A stretch of DNA of 5,950 bases from Deinococcus sp. (GTDB lineage: Bacteria > Deinococcota > Deinococci > JACQHA01): positions 1 to 5,950 of the forward strand of contig JACQHA010000460.1 of the NCBI GenBank assembly GCA_016199255.1. Direction: 5' to 3'. The notes below the pieces were generated by a model. The model did no database searches and was not told the origin of the DNA. It worked only from the letters and a program-made list of their open reading frames with translations. Below are positions 1-5,950 of the stretch, one piece after another; the first letter of the stretch is position 1, and every line of letters starts with the position of its first letter. The position numbers and the translations under genes were made by a program.

Positions 1-801
1 ATGCTCACCAACCCCAACACCCTGGGGCTCTTCGAGCGCCACATCCTGGACATTACCCATTTAGCGCGCCAGGCAGGGGTGCAGCTCTACTACGATGGCG
101 CCAATTTAAACGCCATTGTGGGCCGGGCCAGGCCAGGGGACATGGGCTTCGACGTGGTGCACTTTAACTTGCACAAGACCTTCAGCACTCCCCACGGGGG
201 CGGCGGCCCCGGTGCCGGCCCAGTGGGGGTGAAGAAACACCTGGCTCCCTTCCTTCCGGTACCCACTGTGGCCAAAGGCCCCCAGGGCTACTACCTGGAC
301 TTGGCGCGGCCCCAGTCCATTGGTCAGGTGCGCAGCTTCTGTGGCAACGTGGGCAATCTGGTGCGGGCCTATGCCTACATCCGGGCGCACGGCCCAGAGG
401 GCCTGCACCAGGTAAGCGGCATGGCGGTGCTCAACGCTAACTACCTGCTGGCCAGATTAGCCAAGACCCTGCCCCCAGCAGCGCGGCGGCGCTGCATGCA
501 CGAGTTTGTGCTGTCTGCTGGTGAGAAGGGCCAGGCGCTGAGAATCGCCAAGCGCCTTTTAGACTATGGGTTCCACCCCCCGACGATTTACTTCCCGCTG
601 ATTGTGCGCGAGGCGCTGATGATTGAGCCCACGGAGACCGAAACCCTGGAGACTCTGGACGAGTTTGCCGCGGCCATAGAGGCTATTGTCCGGGAAGACC
701 CTGCTACCCTGGACCAGGCCCCGACCAGCACGGTGGTAGGCCGGCTGGACGAGGCCAGCGCCGCCCGGCACCCGGTGCTCCGGTGGCGGCCGGAGGAGTA
801 G
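1..801 (+). CDS. gcvPB: Glycine dehydrogenase (decarboxylating) subunit 2, C-terminal part (5' end outside window)
   Basis: This is the C-terminal 266 residues of the PLP-dependent P-protein of the glycine cleavage system. P-protein decarboxylates glycine and passes the aminomethyl group to the lipoyl arm of H-protein in the cytoplasm. The visible PLP site includes the YYDGAN segment (Asp32, expected to contact the pyridine nitrogen) and the Schiff-base lysine Lys59 in [19 protein letters not shown]. Near the C-terminus, HPPTIYFPL and IEPTETET are characteristic of subunit 2. Full-length GcvPB is roughly 440-490 residues, so close to half is missing. The frame is open at base 1, and the first Met lies inside the conserved [12 protein letters not shown] stretch, so it is not the true start. 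The partner gcvPA would be expected just upstream, beyond the edge. The gene ends in TAG directly against the next ATG. The identity is secure from motifs. Confidence 0.96.
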   Translation: MLTNPNTLGLFERHILDITHLARQAGVQLYYDGANLNAIVGRARPGDMGFDVVHFNLHKTFSTPHGGGGPGAGPVGVKKHLAPFLPVPTVAKGPQGYYLDLARPQSIGQVRSFCGNVGNLVRAYAYIRAHGPEGLHQVSGMAVLNANYLLARLAKTLPPAARRRCMHEFVLSAGEKGQALRIAKRLLDYGFHPPTIYFPLIVREALMIEPTETETLETLDEFAAAIEAIVREDPATLDQAPTSTVVGRLDEASAARHPVLRWRPEE

Positions 802-999
802 ATGCGGCTGATCTGCGGCACGGTGCTGGTGTTAGGCTGCCTGGGTGCCAAGCTCTTAGAGCACTGGGTCAACCTGGTGGTGTTTGAGCTGCAAAGCGAC
901 TTCTTCACGTCGCCGGTGGCCATCATCTATAACCTCACCTGGCTCTTAGCGCTTGCCTTGGGGCTGTGGCTGATCCTGGGCGGCCTGCGGCAGCGCTAG
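802..999 (+). CDS. Small hydrophobic membrane protein, unknown function
   Basis: This 65-residue protein matches no family I recognise. It has two hydrophobic segments, residues about 3-19 and 40-62, separated by a short polar stretch with acidic residues (E20, E29, D33). It ends in the basic tail RQR, so a two-span inner-membrane hairpin with the C-terminus inside is likely. The ATG abuts the gcvPB TAG with no spacer. A strong Shine-Dalgarno sequence, GGAGGAG (792-798), lies inside the end of gcvPB only three bases from the ATG, which favours translational coupling. Leucine codons include TTA three times, as in gcvPB. The position suggests co-transcription with the glycine cleavage genes, but nothing ties it to that pathway. 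It may be a small lineage-specific membrane protein. Reality of the gene is likely; function is unknown. Confidence 0.66.
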   Translation: MRLICGTVLVLGCLGAKLLEHWVNLVVFELQSDFFTSPVAIIYNLTWLLALALGLWLILGGLRQR

Positions 1000-1050
1000 C
1001 CAGGTAGCTTAGAATAAACCGAGAGTTGCCTGGGGGCTTGGCACCTTTTC

Positions 1051-1095
1051 CCCCGGGAGCGGCCCGGGGCCGCTCGGCCCTCCGGCATGGGAGGG
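1051..1095 (+). promoter_or_regulatory. Structured leader of glgC with overlapping alternative hairpins and a paired ribosome-binding site
   Basis: Four perfect stems overlap in these 45 bases. A pairs CCCCGGG (1051-1057) with CCCGGGG (1063-1069). B pairs GAGCGGCC (1057-1064) with GGCCGCTC (1068-1075). C pairs GGGCC (1067-1071) with GGCCC (1076-1080). D pairs CCCTCC (1078-1083) with GGAGGG (1090-1095), which is the glgC Shine-Dalgarno sequence four bases before the ATG at 1100. A excludes B, B excludes C, and C excludes D. B and D can form together, which would hide the ribosome-binding site. The pairings are read directly from the sequence. A regulatory role is inferred, and GC-rich DNA makes some of these stems by chance. 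B could instead be a terminator-like structure for the gcvPB transcript, but no T-run follows it. Confidence 0.4.
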
Positions 1096-1099
1096 ACAC

Positions 1100-2335
1100 A
1101 TGCCACACCGCGTGCTGGCAATGATTCTCGCCGGTGGCAAAGGTCAGCGGCTCTATCCTCTGACCCAGGCCCGCGCCAAGCCGGCGGTGCCCTTTGGGGG
1201 CAAGTACCGGATCATTGACTTTGTCCTGAACAACTTTATCAATTCTGAGATCTACTCCATCTACGTGCTCACCCAGTTCAAGTCCCAGAGCCTCACGGAG
1301 CACATCCAGCGCCACTGGCGGCTGGGGTCGTATCTATCTGACTACTTCATCACTTTAGCGCCAGCCCAGATGCGCATGGGCGACCGCTGGTACGAAGGCA
1401 CGGCTGACGCCATCTACCAGAACCTGCACCTGGTGGAGCGCTCCGATAAGGACACCATTGCAGTATTCGGCGGCGACCACATTTTCAAAATGGACATCAG
1501 GCAGATGGTGAAGCTGCACCGGGAGCGGGACGCCGACGTTACCGTGGCCTGCATGCCCACGCCCATTGGCGAGGCGCACCGCTTTGGGGTAATGGCCGTA
1601 GACGAGGAGTGGTGGGTGCAGGGCTTTGAAGAGAAGCCGGTGCATCCTCAGCCCATCCCCGGCCAGCCCCACATGGCGCTGGTGTCCATGGGCAACTATC
1701 TGTTTAAGCGGGACATGCTGCTCCAGCTCTTGGAGGAGGACGCCCAGAACCCCAACAGCACTCACGACTTCGGCAAGGACATCCTGCCTGGCAATTTGCA
1801 CAAGGTGAAGCTCTGTGCCTACGATTTCCGGCGCAACCAGATCCCTGGCACTGAGCTCGGCGCCGCCAACGACTACTGGCGCGACGTGGGCACCATTGAC
1901 GCCTACTGGGAGGCCAACATGGACCTGGTGTACGTCACGCCGGCGCTGAACCTGTACAACACCGCCTGGCCGCTGCGCTGCGCCAACTTATTTGACCCCC
2001 CGGGCAAGTTCGTACACGAGGCAGGGGACCGGGTGGGGCGGGCCATGAACTCATTGGTAAGCGATGGCTGCATTGTCTCTGGCGGCCTGGTGCGTGAGTC
2101 AGTTTTGGGCCCCCGGGTGCACGTGCACAGCTATGCCGAGGTCTACCGGTCGGTGATCATGGAAGATTGCGACATTGGCGAGGGGGCGCGCATCCAGCGG
2201 GCTATTTTAGACAAAGAGGTGCGCGTCCCACCGGGAGAGCAGATCGGCTACGACCGGGAGAAAGACCTGCGCCGCGGCTTCACCATGAGCGAAGGCGGCA
2301 TTACTGTAGTGCCCAAGGGGTTCCGGTTCAGGTAA
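1100..2335 (+). CDS. glgC: Glucose-1-phosphate adenylyltransferase (ADP-glucose pyrophosphorylase)
   Basis: GlgC makes ADP-glucose from ATP and glucose 1-phosphate, the committed step of bacterial glycogen synthesis, in the cytoplasm. The protein has 411 residues, close to the usual 400-430. The N-terminal nucleotidyltransferase domain carries the signature [13 protein letters not shown] (residues 10-22), followed by [17 protein letters not shown] (25-41), whose RAKP lysine matches the region that binds the activator in the Escherichia coli enzyme. GGDHIFKMD contains Asp126, equivalent to the catalytic aspartate. FEEKP contains Lys179, equivalent to the glucose-1-phosphate-binding lysine. From about residue 290 a left-handed beta-helix domain follows, with hexad-like repeats ([21 protein letters not shown]). 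The ATG at 1100 is supported by GGGAGGG at 1089-1095 and by the correct distance to the signature. No other glg gene follows. The end of the transcript is probably the stem-loop at 2419-2448. Confidence 0.97.
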   Translation: MPHRVLAMILAGGKGQRLYPLTQARAKPAVPFGGKYRIIDFVLNNFINSEIYSIYVLTQFKSQSLTEHIQRHWRLGSYLSDYFITLAPAQMRMGDRWYEGTADAIYQNLHLVERSDKDTIAVFGGDHIFKMDIRQMVKLHRERDADVTVACMPTPIGEAHRFGVMAVDEEWWVQGFEEKPVHPQPIPGQPHMALVSMGNYLFKRDMLLQLLEEDAQNPNSTHDFGKDILPGNLHKVKLCAYDFRRNQIPGTELGAANDYWRDVGTIDAYWEANMDLVYVTPALNLYNTAWPLRCANLFDPPGKFVHEAGDRVGRAMNSLVSDGCIVSGGLVRESVLGPRVHVHSYAEVYRSVIMEDCDIGEGARIQRAILDKEVRVPPGEQIGYDREKDLRRGFTMSEGGITVVPKGFRFR

Positions 2336-2418
2336 AAGACGCCGAACAGTGAGGCAACAGAACCCGGCAACTCAGCGTCAGACTTGACAATTGACTACAC
2401 TAGTTGGTCATGAAGAGG

Positions 2419-2448
2419 TGGTGGGTCTGTTGCGACACAGACCCACCA
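2419..2448 (+). terminator. Perfect 12-bp stem-loop downstream of glgC, possible terminator without a T-run
   Basis: TGGTGGGTCTGT (2419-2430) pairs exactly with ACAGACCCACCA (2437-2448) around the six-base loop TGCGAC. The hairpin starts 83 bases after the glgC stop and ahead of the next gene, so transcript termination or 3'-end protection is the simplest role. The bases that follow (GAGTCCACTGG) contain no T-run, so it is not a classical Rho-independent terminator. A DNA-level role such as a protein-binding dyad is also possible. The structure itself is certain; the assigned role is a guess. Confidence 0.5.
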
Positions 2449-2723
2449 GAGTCCACTGGTGTTAGCTCGGGTGTTAGTTGGCGCTGGTGTATTCATGTGA
2501 GGTGGAGGACAATTCAGCTTCTTCCCCCCAGGCCGCGTCGTAGCCAGGCCCGCCCTCTACAGAAGACCTGATCTCTTGGCTACCCAGGCTCTGAGCCCCA
2601 TGCCTTCGACCCTAGATACCCCAACCTCACCCTGACTGAATCTGCTACTCTGGATTTACATCGCCTGGATGCTCCCAGCGCATTCCACCTTCAACACCTC
2701 CAGTGCAACCAGGCACGGGCACA

Positions 2724-2731
2724 GAGGGGGG
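2724..2731 (+). promoter_or_regulatory. Ribosome-binding site supporting a CTG start at 2738
   Basis: The purine run GAGGGGGG ends six bases before the CTG at 2738, normal Shine-Dalgarno spacing. An in-frame TAA at 2732-2734 closes the frame above it, so translation of this frame must begin at or after 2735. No ATG, GTG or TTG codon occurs in frame between there and the GTG at 2891, whose upstream bases (CGGTCGGCTCACAG) show no comparable site. Confidence 0.5.
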
Positions 2732-2737
2732 TAAGCT

Positions 2738-5137
2738 CTGAAGTCGTCGATCTCTAGCGCACTCTGGGGGAGTCTTCTCGTTCTTTTAGCCGCTGCTAGT
2801 GGCCAACAGGTTGCCTCATCGTCTTCCCCCGGTTGGCCCCGGCAGGGCTATGACCTGGGCGGTACTCGCTTTAGTCCGGTCGGCTCACAGGTGGTAGTCT
2901 CTGGCCCTTACCGGGTGAAGTGGACGCAGCCCATCAACGTCGCTGGAGTGCTGGTCGGCGACGTGACCAGCGACGGGAAACTTGAGGTAGTCGCCGTCGG
3001 CCAGTACCCACCGGAGATGGCAGCACAGCGCCAGATCGACACCTCCTATCCCTGGCTCTTTGTCTTCAGCGGTACTGGGAAGCTGCTGATCGAAACTGGG
3101 CTACCCCTGCCCATTCCAGCTGCAGTGAGCGCTCTCGATGACTTTGATGGCGATGGCATCCTAGACATTGCTCTGGCCACCTCCAGTGGCTATGCCTATC
3201 TCTACCGGGGCACCGGCAAAGACGAGCGGCTGCAGACCTTCCACGTCACCCAGGAGATAGCCGGGGAGCCACCAGATGAACTAGGGACTGGTAGGATCGA
3301 TGTCGAGCCGATTGCAGCACTGCCTGGCAAGCGAGTACTGGCCCGGCTCAACACCGCGCGCCGGCCTCGCAACCCGCGGGGGGCAGTGGTGTTCGACTAT
3401 GTATCTGCCCAGCCGCTCTGGTACTACGACATTGGCCCAGGGACCAGCACTTTCAATGCCGTAGGTGATCTCGACGGCGACGGAGATCTGGACATGGTGA
3501 TGGGCGGCGGCAGCGTGGACAACGGCGCAGTCGGAACCGCCTGCCAAGGTGTCGGCACGCCTACCAGCGACACCTACATGTACACCATCGCCATCGCCCT
3601 CGACGACCAGTGCCGGGAGCTGTGGGCTGCCAACTACGGCACTACCAGTGGCCAGTCACAGGGCATCAACACCGAAGTTATCGCTGACCTGGACGGTGAC
3701 GGCGTCAACGAGGTCCTGTCATTTGAATCGCATGATGACTTTTACCTGGGCACCGACCAGGTGCACAAACGCCGCGCTGCTACTGGGGAGATCATCGCTA
3801 CCTACGACTACGTGCATCCTGGGTTTGGCACCGGGCAATACCACTGGGCAGTAGGGGACCTGGACGGGGATGGGCGCCGGGAAGTGATGATCACCAAGCC
3901 TGGCGTCACCGGCGTCACTATCTTAGACAGCGAGCTGCGCCTGCTCCGCCAGGGCAATGTCAGCGGCCTGGTGCTGGCAGCCAATGACCTGACTGGCGAC
4001 GGGCAGGCCGAGATCCTGCTCAGAGACCGGGTACAGGAGCAAGGGGTGCTGCGCGTGGTTGACGCCGCGCTTCGCGAGCTATGGTCGCACCCCTTCCCCG
4101 CCGAGATCTCCCAGGCAGTACCAGCAGACATTGATGCCGACGGGATCAACGAGATCGTCGTCGCCGCCGGCCAGCTCTATGTGCTGGGACAGACTATGCC
4201 CTGGGCGCTGCGCTACTGGCCCTGGGTGGTGTCGCCCCTGGTGTTGCTCGGCGCAGTGGGCGCCGGATGGCAGCGGGCGAGATTCCAGCTAGCTCTGACC
4301 CGCAAGTTCAACCCCTACGTGGCGGGCCGGGCCATTACCGAGCCGCACCTCTTCTACGGCCGGGAGCAACTGTTAAAGCGCATCCTGGGCACCCTGCACA
4401 ACAACAGTGTGCTGCTCTACGGCGAACGCCGCATTGGCAAGACCTCGCTACTCCACCAGATCCGCCGGCGCCTGCTCACCGACCCTGACCCGCAGTACTG
4501 GTTTATTCCGGCTTATATCTACTTAGCAGGAGTAGGTCCCGAGCAGTTCTTCAGCACCCTGGCCGCCGGCCTGGCAGAGGCGGCCCGGGCTCATCTGAAA
4601 GAGCTGCCGCCGCTGCATTACCAGGAGCCGGGGTACGACACGTCAGCCCTCGTACGGGATTTGCGGCAGCTCATTGCTGCTCTGCAAGCACCGGCTGGTA
4701 AGCGGCAGGTGAAGCTGGCGCTATTAATTGACGAAGTAGACCAGATGAATAGCTACCCCGAGGCGGTGAACCAGGGCCTGCGCAGCGTGTTCATGCAGGA
4801 CCTGGGGGAGCATCTGGCAGCGGTGATTGCCGGGGTGGACATTAAGCGCCAGTGGGAGGGCCGGGGGAGCCCCTGGTACAACTTCTTCCAGCAGCTAGCC
4901 GTCCCACCCCTGGACCAGGGCGCCGCAGAGCGGCTGATCCGGGAGCCGGTGCGCGGCATTTTCTACTACCAGCCGGCAGCCGTGGAGCAGATCCTGGACA
5001 TTTGTAAAGGCAATCCTTTCTGGCTACAACGCCTTTGCCTGGAACTCGTGAACCGGGCACTGCAGCGCCAGCGGCGGACCATCACCCTACAGGATGTGAA
5101 AGAAGTATGGACGGAGGTAACACGCCAAGAGAGCTGA
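2738..5137 (+). CDS. Transmembrane sensor-like protein: signal peptide, FG-GAP/VCBS-type beta-propeller, one membrane span, cytoplasmic AAA/STAND-type ATPase
   Basis: Numbering is from the CTG start (799 residues; the GTG at 2891 would give 748). Residues 1-22 form a signal peptide: MKSSISS, a hydrophobic core LWGSLLVLLAAA, then probable cleavage after Ala20 or Gly22. The mature N-terminus has the W-x(5)-D-x(3)-T-x(3)-P pattern often seen in exported propeller proteins. Seven calcium-type DxDxDG loops begin near residues 75, 135, 244, 317, 374, 417 and 464. The ectodomain contains only two cysteines, 269 and 292. A membrane span follows at about 494-511, with basic residues after it, placing the rest inside. 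The ATPase domain has NPYVAGR (525), FYGRE (539), Walker A GERRIGKTS (562-570), Walker B LLIDEVD (Asp665, Glu666) and GNPFWLQ (758). It stops just after the ATPase lid, with no further effector domain. The domain order suggests that an outside signal controls an inner ATPase. Ligand and output are unknown. It overlaps the next gene by 31 bases. Confidence 0.85.
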   Translation: MKSSISSALWGSLLVLLAAASGQQVASSSSPGWPRQGYDLGGTRFSPVGSQVVVSGPYRVKWTQPINVAGVLVGDVTSDGKLEVVAVGQYPPEMAAQRQIDTSYPWLFVFSGTGKLLIETGLPLPIPAAVSALDDFDGDGILDIALATSSGYAYLYRGTGKDERLQTFHVTQEIAGEPPDELGTGRIDVEPIAALPGKRVLARLNTARRPRNPRGAVVFDYVSAQPLWYYDIGPGTSTFNAVGDLDGDGDLDMVMGGGSVDNGAVGTACQGVGTPTSDTYMYTIAIALDDQCRELWAANYGTTSGQSQGINTEVIADLDGDGVNEVLSFESHDDFYLGTDQVHKRRAATGEIIATYDYVHPGFGTGQYHWAVGDLDGDGRREVMITKPGVTGVTILDSELRLLRQGNVSGLVLAANDLTGDGQAEILLRDRVQEQGVLRVVDAALRELWSHPFPAEISQAVPADIDADGINEIVVAAGQLYVLGQTMPWALRYWPWVVSPLVLLGAVGAGWQRARFQLALTRKFNPYVAGRAITEPHLFYGREQLLKRILGTLHNNSVLLYGERRIGKTSLLHQIRRRLLTDPDPQYWFIPAYIYLAGVGPEQFFSTLAAGLAEAARAHLKELPPLHYQEPGYDTSALVRDLRQLIAALQAPAGKRQVKLALLIDEVDQMNSYPEAVNQGLRSVFMQDLGEHLAAVIAGVDIKRQWEGRGSPWYNFFQQLAVPPLDQGAAERLIREPVRGIFYYQPAAVEQILDICKGNPFWLQRLCLELVNRALQRQRRTITLQDVKEVWTEVTRQES
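2957..4153 (+). repeat. Seven protein-level FG-GAP/VCBS-type calcium-loop repeats
   Basis: Within the ectodomain the repeats read GDVTSDGKLE (2957), DDFDGDGILD (3137), GDLDGDGDLD (3464), ADLDGDGVNE (3683), GDLDGDGRRE (3854), NDLTGDGQAE (3983) and ADIDADGINE (4124). Each is followed by a hydrophobic beta strand such as VVAVG or IVVAA. Loops of this kind bind Ca2+ in integrin-type propellers. Five of the seven keep the full D-x-D-x-D-G pattern. The first (DVTSDG) and sixth (DLTGDG) have Thr-containing variants. Seven loops fit a seven-bladed propeller. The long 109-residue step between the second and third leaves room for one degenerate blade. Confidence 0.85.
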
Positions 5138-5950
5138 GACGCAACCCCTATATCGTCAGCACCTGGGTGAAGGGCACCGGGTTCTCCGGACGAACGACAC
5201 TAATTAAAAGAATCCTGGGGGGCTCCCGGCGCTGCCTGTGGGTACTGGGCACCAGGAGAATGGGCAAGACCTCACTCCTCAGGCAGCTGGAGTACCTGAC
5301 GGCCAATGACCCCAGCCTGGGGTACTGGCCCCTTTACTGGGACCTGCAGGGCAGCCGCAATGCCGAGCTGCTAGCCAAGCACCTGCGCCTGGTGCTGGAC
5401 GGCGCCGCCCCCCGCCTGGCGGCGCTCCAGATCCACCTGCCCCCGGACCACGATGCCATCACCCTTTTGCATCACCTATGGCTCCAGGTAGCCCGAGGCA
5501 GCCAGCGGCTGCTGCTGCTCTTGGACGAGGCCGAGGAGCTGATCACCCTGCAGCAGGCGGCGCCCGAGGCGCTGGCCGGCTTATACACTGTGGTGCACGA
5601 TAGCGAGGAACTCATCACCGTGCTCACCGCCACCCGGGAGCTATTCGAGCTGAACGAGCTGCCGACCAAAACCAGCCCCTTCTTAGACCCCTTCTTGCCT
5701 CCCGAGCACCTGGCCATGCTGACCCTTGAGGAGACCACCCAGCTCATAGCCGACCCCCAGCTGCCGGCAGCGGACATCTTCCTGGTCACTGGCGGCCACC
5801 CCTACCTGGTGCAGTACTTGTGCTCCGAGCTATGGGAGGGCAGGGAGTTCGCCGAGGTGGTGGAGGCCACCGCCGCCAACTGGGTGATAGCAGACTTCTT
5901 CCTTAAGAACCACGTCCAGCTCACCTACAACGAGCAGCGCATCGTCCAGC
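5107..5950 (+). CDS. Soluble AAA/STAND-type P-loop ATPase, paralogue of the upstream ATPase domain (3' end outside window)
   Basis: The frame is open from the ATG at 5107 to the window edge, giving 281 codons and one extra base. No signal peptide or membrane span is seen. The motif order matches the ATPase domain of the preceding gene: RRNPYIV (residues 11-17), FSGR (26-29), KRILGG, Walker A GTRRMGKTS (48-56), Walker B LLLLLDEAEE (Asp140, Glu141), the sensor-like TATRE, and GGHPYLVQYLC (229-239). The last visible residues (QLTYNEQRIVQ) resemble the start of a winged-helix domain that often follows this ATPase type, but that is uncertain. The ATG lies 31 bases inside the upstream gene behind a weak purine run (GAAAGAAG, 5098-5105), so coupled translation is likely. 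A GTG at 5167 is possible but would remove the NPY motif. The function is unknown; it probably partners the membrane ATPase. The gene is real on motif evidence. Confidence 0.88.
   Translation, partial: MDGGNTPRELRRNPYIVSTWVKGTGFSGRTTLIKRILGGSRRCLWVLGTRRMGKTSLLRQLEYLTANDPSLGYWPLYWDLQGSRNAELLAKHLRLVLDGAAPRLAALQIHLPPDHDAITLLHHLWLQVARGSQRLLLLLDEAEELITLQQAAPEALAGLYTVVHDSEELITVLTATRELFELNELPTKTSPFLDPFLPPEHLAMLTLEETTQLIADPQLPAADIFLVTGGHPYLVQYLCSELWEGREFAEVVEATAANWVIADFFLKNHVQLTYNEQRIVQ

Larger units (their letters stand above)
2336..2737. other. Non-coding interval between glgC and the sensor ATPase gene
   Basis: No convincing protein or RNA gene is seen here; start-bearing frames close quickly. 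The interval holds a strong stem-loop (2419-2448, listed separately). It also holds an interrupted dyad centred on ACTAGT (arms TGAC at 2392-2395 and GTCA at 2407-2410) and two copies of GGTGTTAG (2458-2465 and 2470-2477) with a 12-base period. A TTGACA hexamer at 2384-2389 lacks a matching -10 box at normal spacing. The stretch from about 2520 to 2730 is pyrimidine-rich and would be expected to hold the promoter and 5' leader of the downstream gene, but I cannot identify a promoter in it. Confidence 0.6.

Noticed and set aside
832..843. Possible lipobox (VLGC at residues 10-13) in the small membrane protein
   Set aside because: The hydrophobic run before the Cys is too short, the n-region has one Arg, and the -2 Leu is atypical. 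A plain membrane segment fits better.
1010..1015. TAGAAT as a -10 box for glgC
   Set aside because: No -35-like hexamer is present at the right distance (the bases there are GC-rich), so it cannot be called as a promoter.
1027..1050. TGCC/GGCA stem followed by CCTTTTC as an intrinsic terminator for the gcvPB transcript
   Set aside because: The stem is only four base pairs with a nine-base loop and the T-run is only four; too weak to call.
935..1801. Long minus-strand open frames opposite the small membrane gene and glgC (935-1315, 1355-1801)
   Set aside because: They lie antisense to well-supported genes, show no family motif and have odd composition (His/Val/Gly-rich). They are explained by GC-rich coding DNA on the other strand.
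2384..2412. TTGACA as a promoter -35 box
   Set aside because: No acceptable -10 hexamer lies 16-18 bases downstream; TACACT at 2396-2401 is only six bases away. The hexamer also precedes the hairpin at 2419-2448.
2669..2734. ATG at 2669 in the same frame as the sensor gene
   Set aside because: It is closed by TAA at 2732 after 21 codons. Its peptide does not look like the start of a signal peptide, so it is not a better start for the downstream protein.
3281..5060. Several 60-110 residue frames on both strands inside the large ATPase gene
   Set aside because: All overlap the main frame, are low-complexity Ser/Thr/Arg/Pro-rich and carry no recognisable domain; they are out-of-frame shadows.
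5113..5117. GGAGG as the ribosome-binding site for a later start of the second ATPase
   Set aside because: No in-frame ATG, GTG or TTG lies 5-10 bases downstream. A CTG at 5134 is 16 bases away. The ATG at 5107 keeps the conserved NPY motif.

Overview
The window looks like a piece of a GC-rich bacterial chromosome (clearly above 60% G+C by eye). It encodes the split, two-subunit form of glycine decarboxylase rather than one long P-protein. That form is common in Bacillota, Thermotogota, Chloroflexota, Deinococcota and other often thermophilic lineages; I cannot place the organism more precisely. All supported genes are on the + strand. No rRNA, tRNA, CRISPR array, insertion sequence or attachment site was seen.

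Left part (1-2335), housekeeping metabolism. The window opens inside gcvPB (glycine dehydrogenase subunit 2). A 65-residue membrane protein of unknown function begins on the base after the gcvPB stop. After a 100-base gap whose last 45 bases can fold in several competing ways comes an intact glgC (ADP-glucose pyrophosphorylase, glycogen synthesis). One of those folds pairs the glgC ribosome-binding site.

Middle (2336-2737). About 400 bases hold no recognisable gene. The clearest structure is a perfect 12-bp stem-loop at 2419-2448, probably marking the end of the glgC transcript.

Right part (2738-5950), the unusual section. A long gene encodes a modular transmembrane protein: signal peptide, a beta-propeller with seven calcium-type DxDxDG loops, one membrane span, and a cytoplasmic AAA/STAND-type P-loop ATPase. 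Its obvious GTG start (2891) cuts off a well-formed signal peptide and a mature N-terminal motif. The reading frame continues upstream to a CTG at 2738 with a purine-rich ribosome-binding site, so I annotate the longer version. A second gene overlaps its end by 31 bases and runs off the window. It encodes a soluble ATPase with the same motif order (NPY, FxGR, GxRRxGKTS, DE, G-N/G-x-P). The pair looks like a membrane-anchored sensor ATPase co-translated with a soluble paralogue, plausibly a signalling unit. This is inferred from architecture and no function is established.
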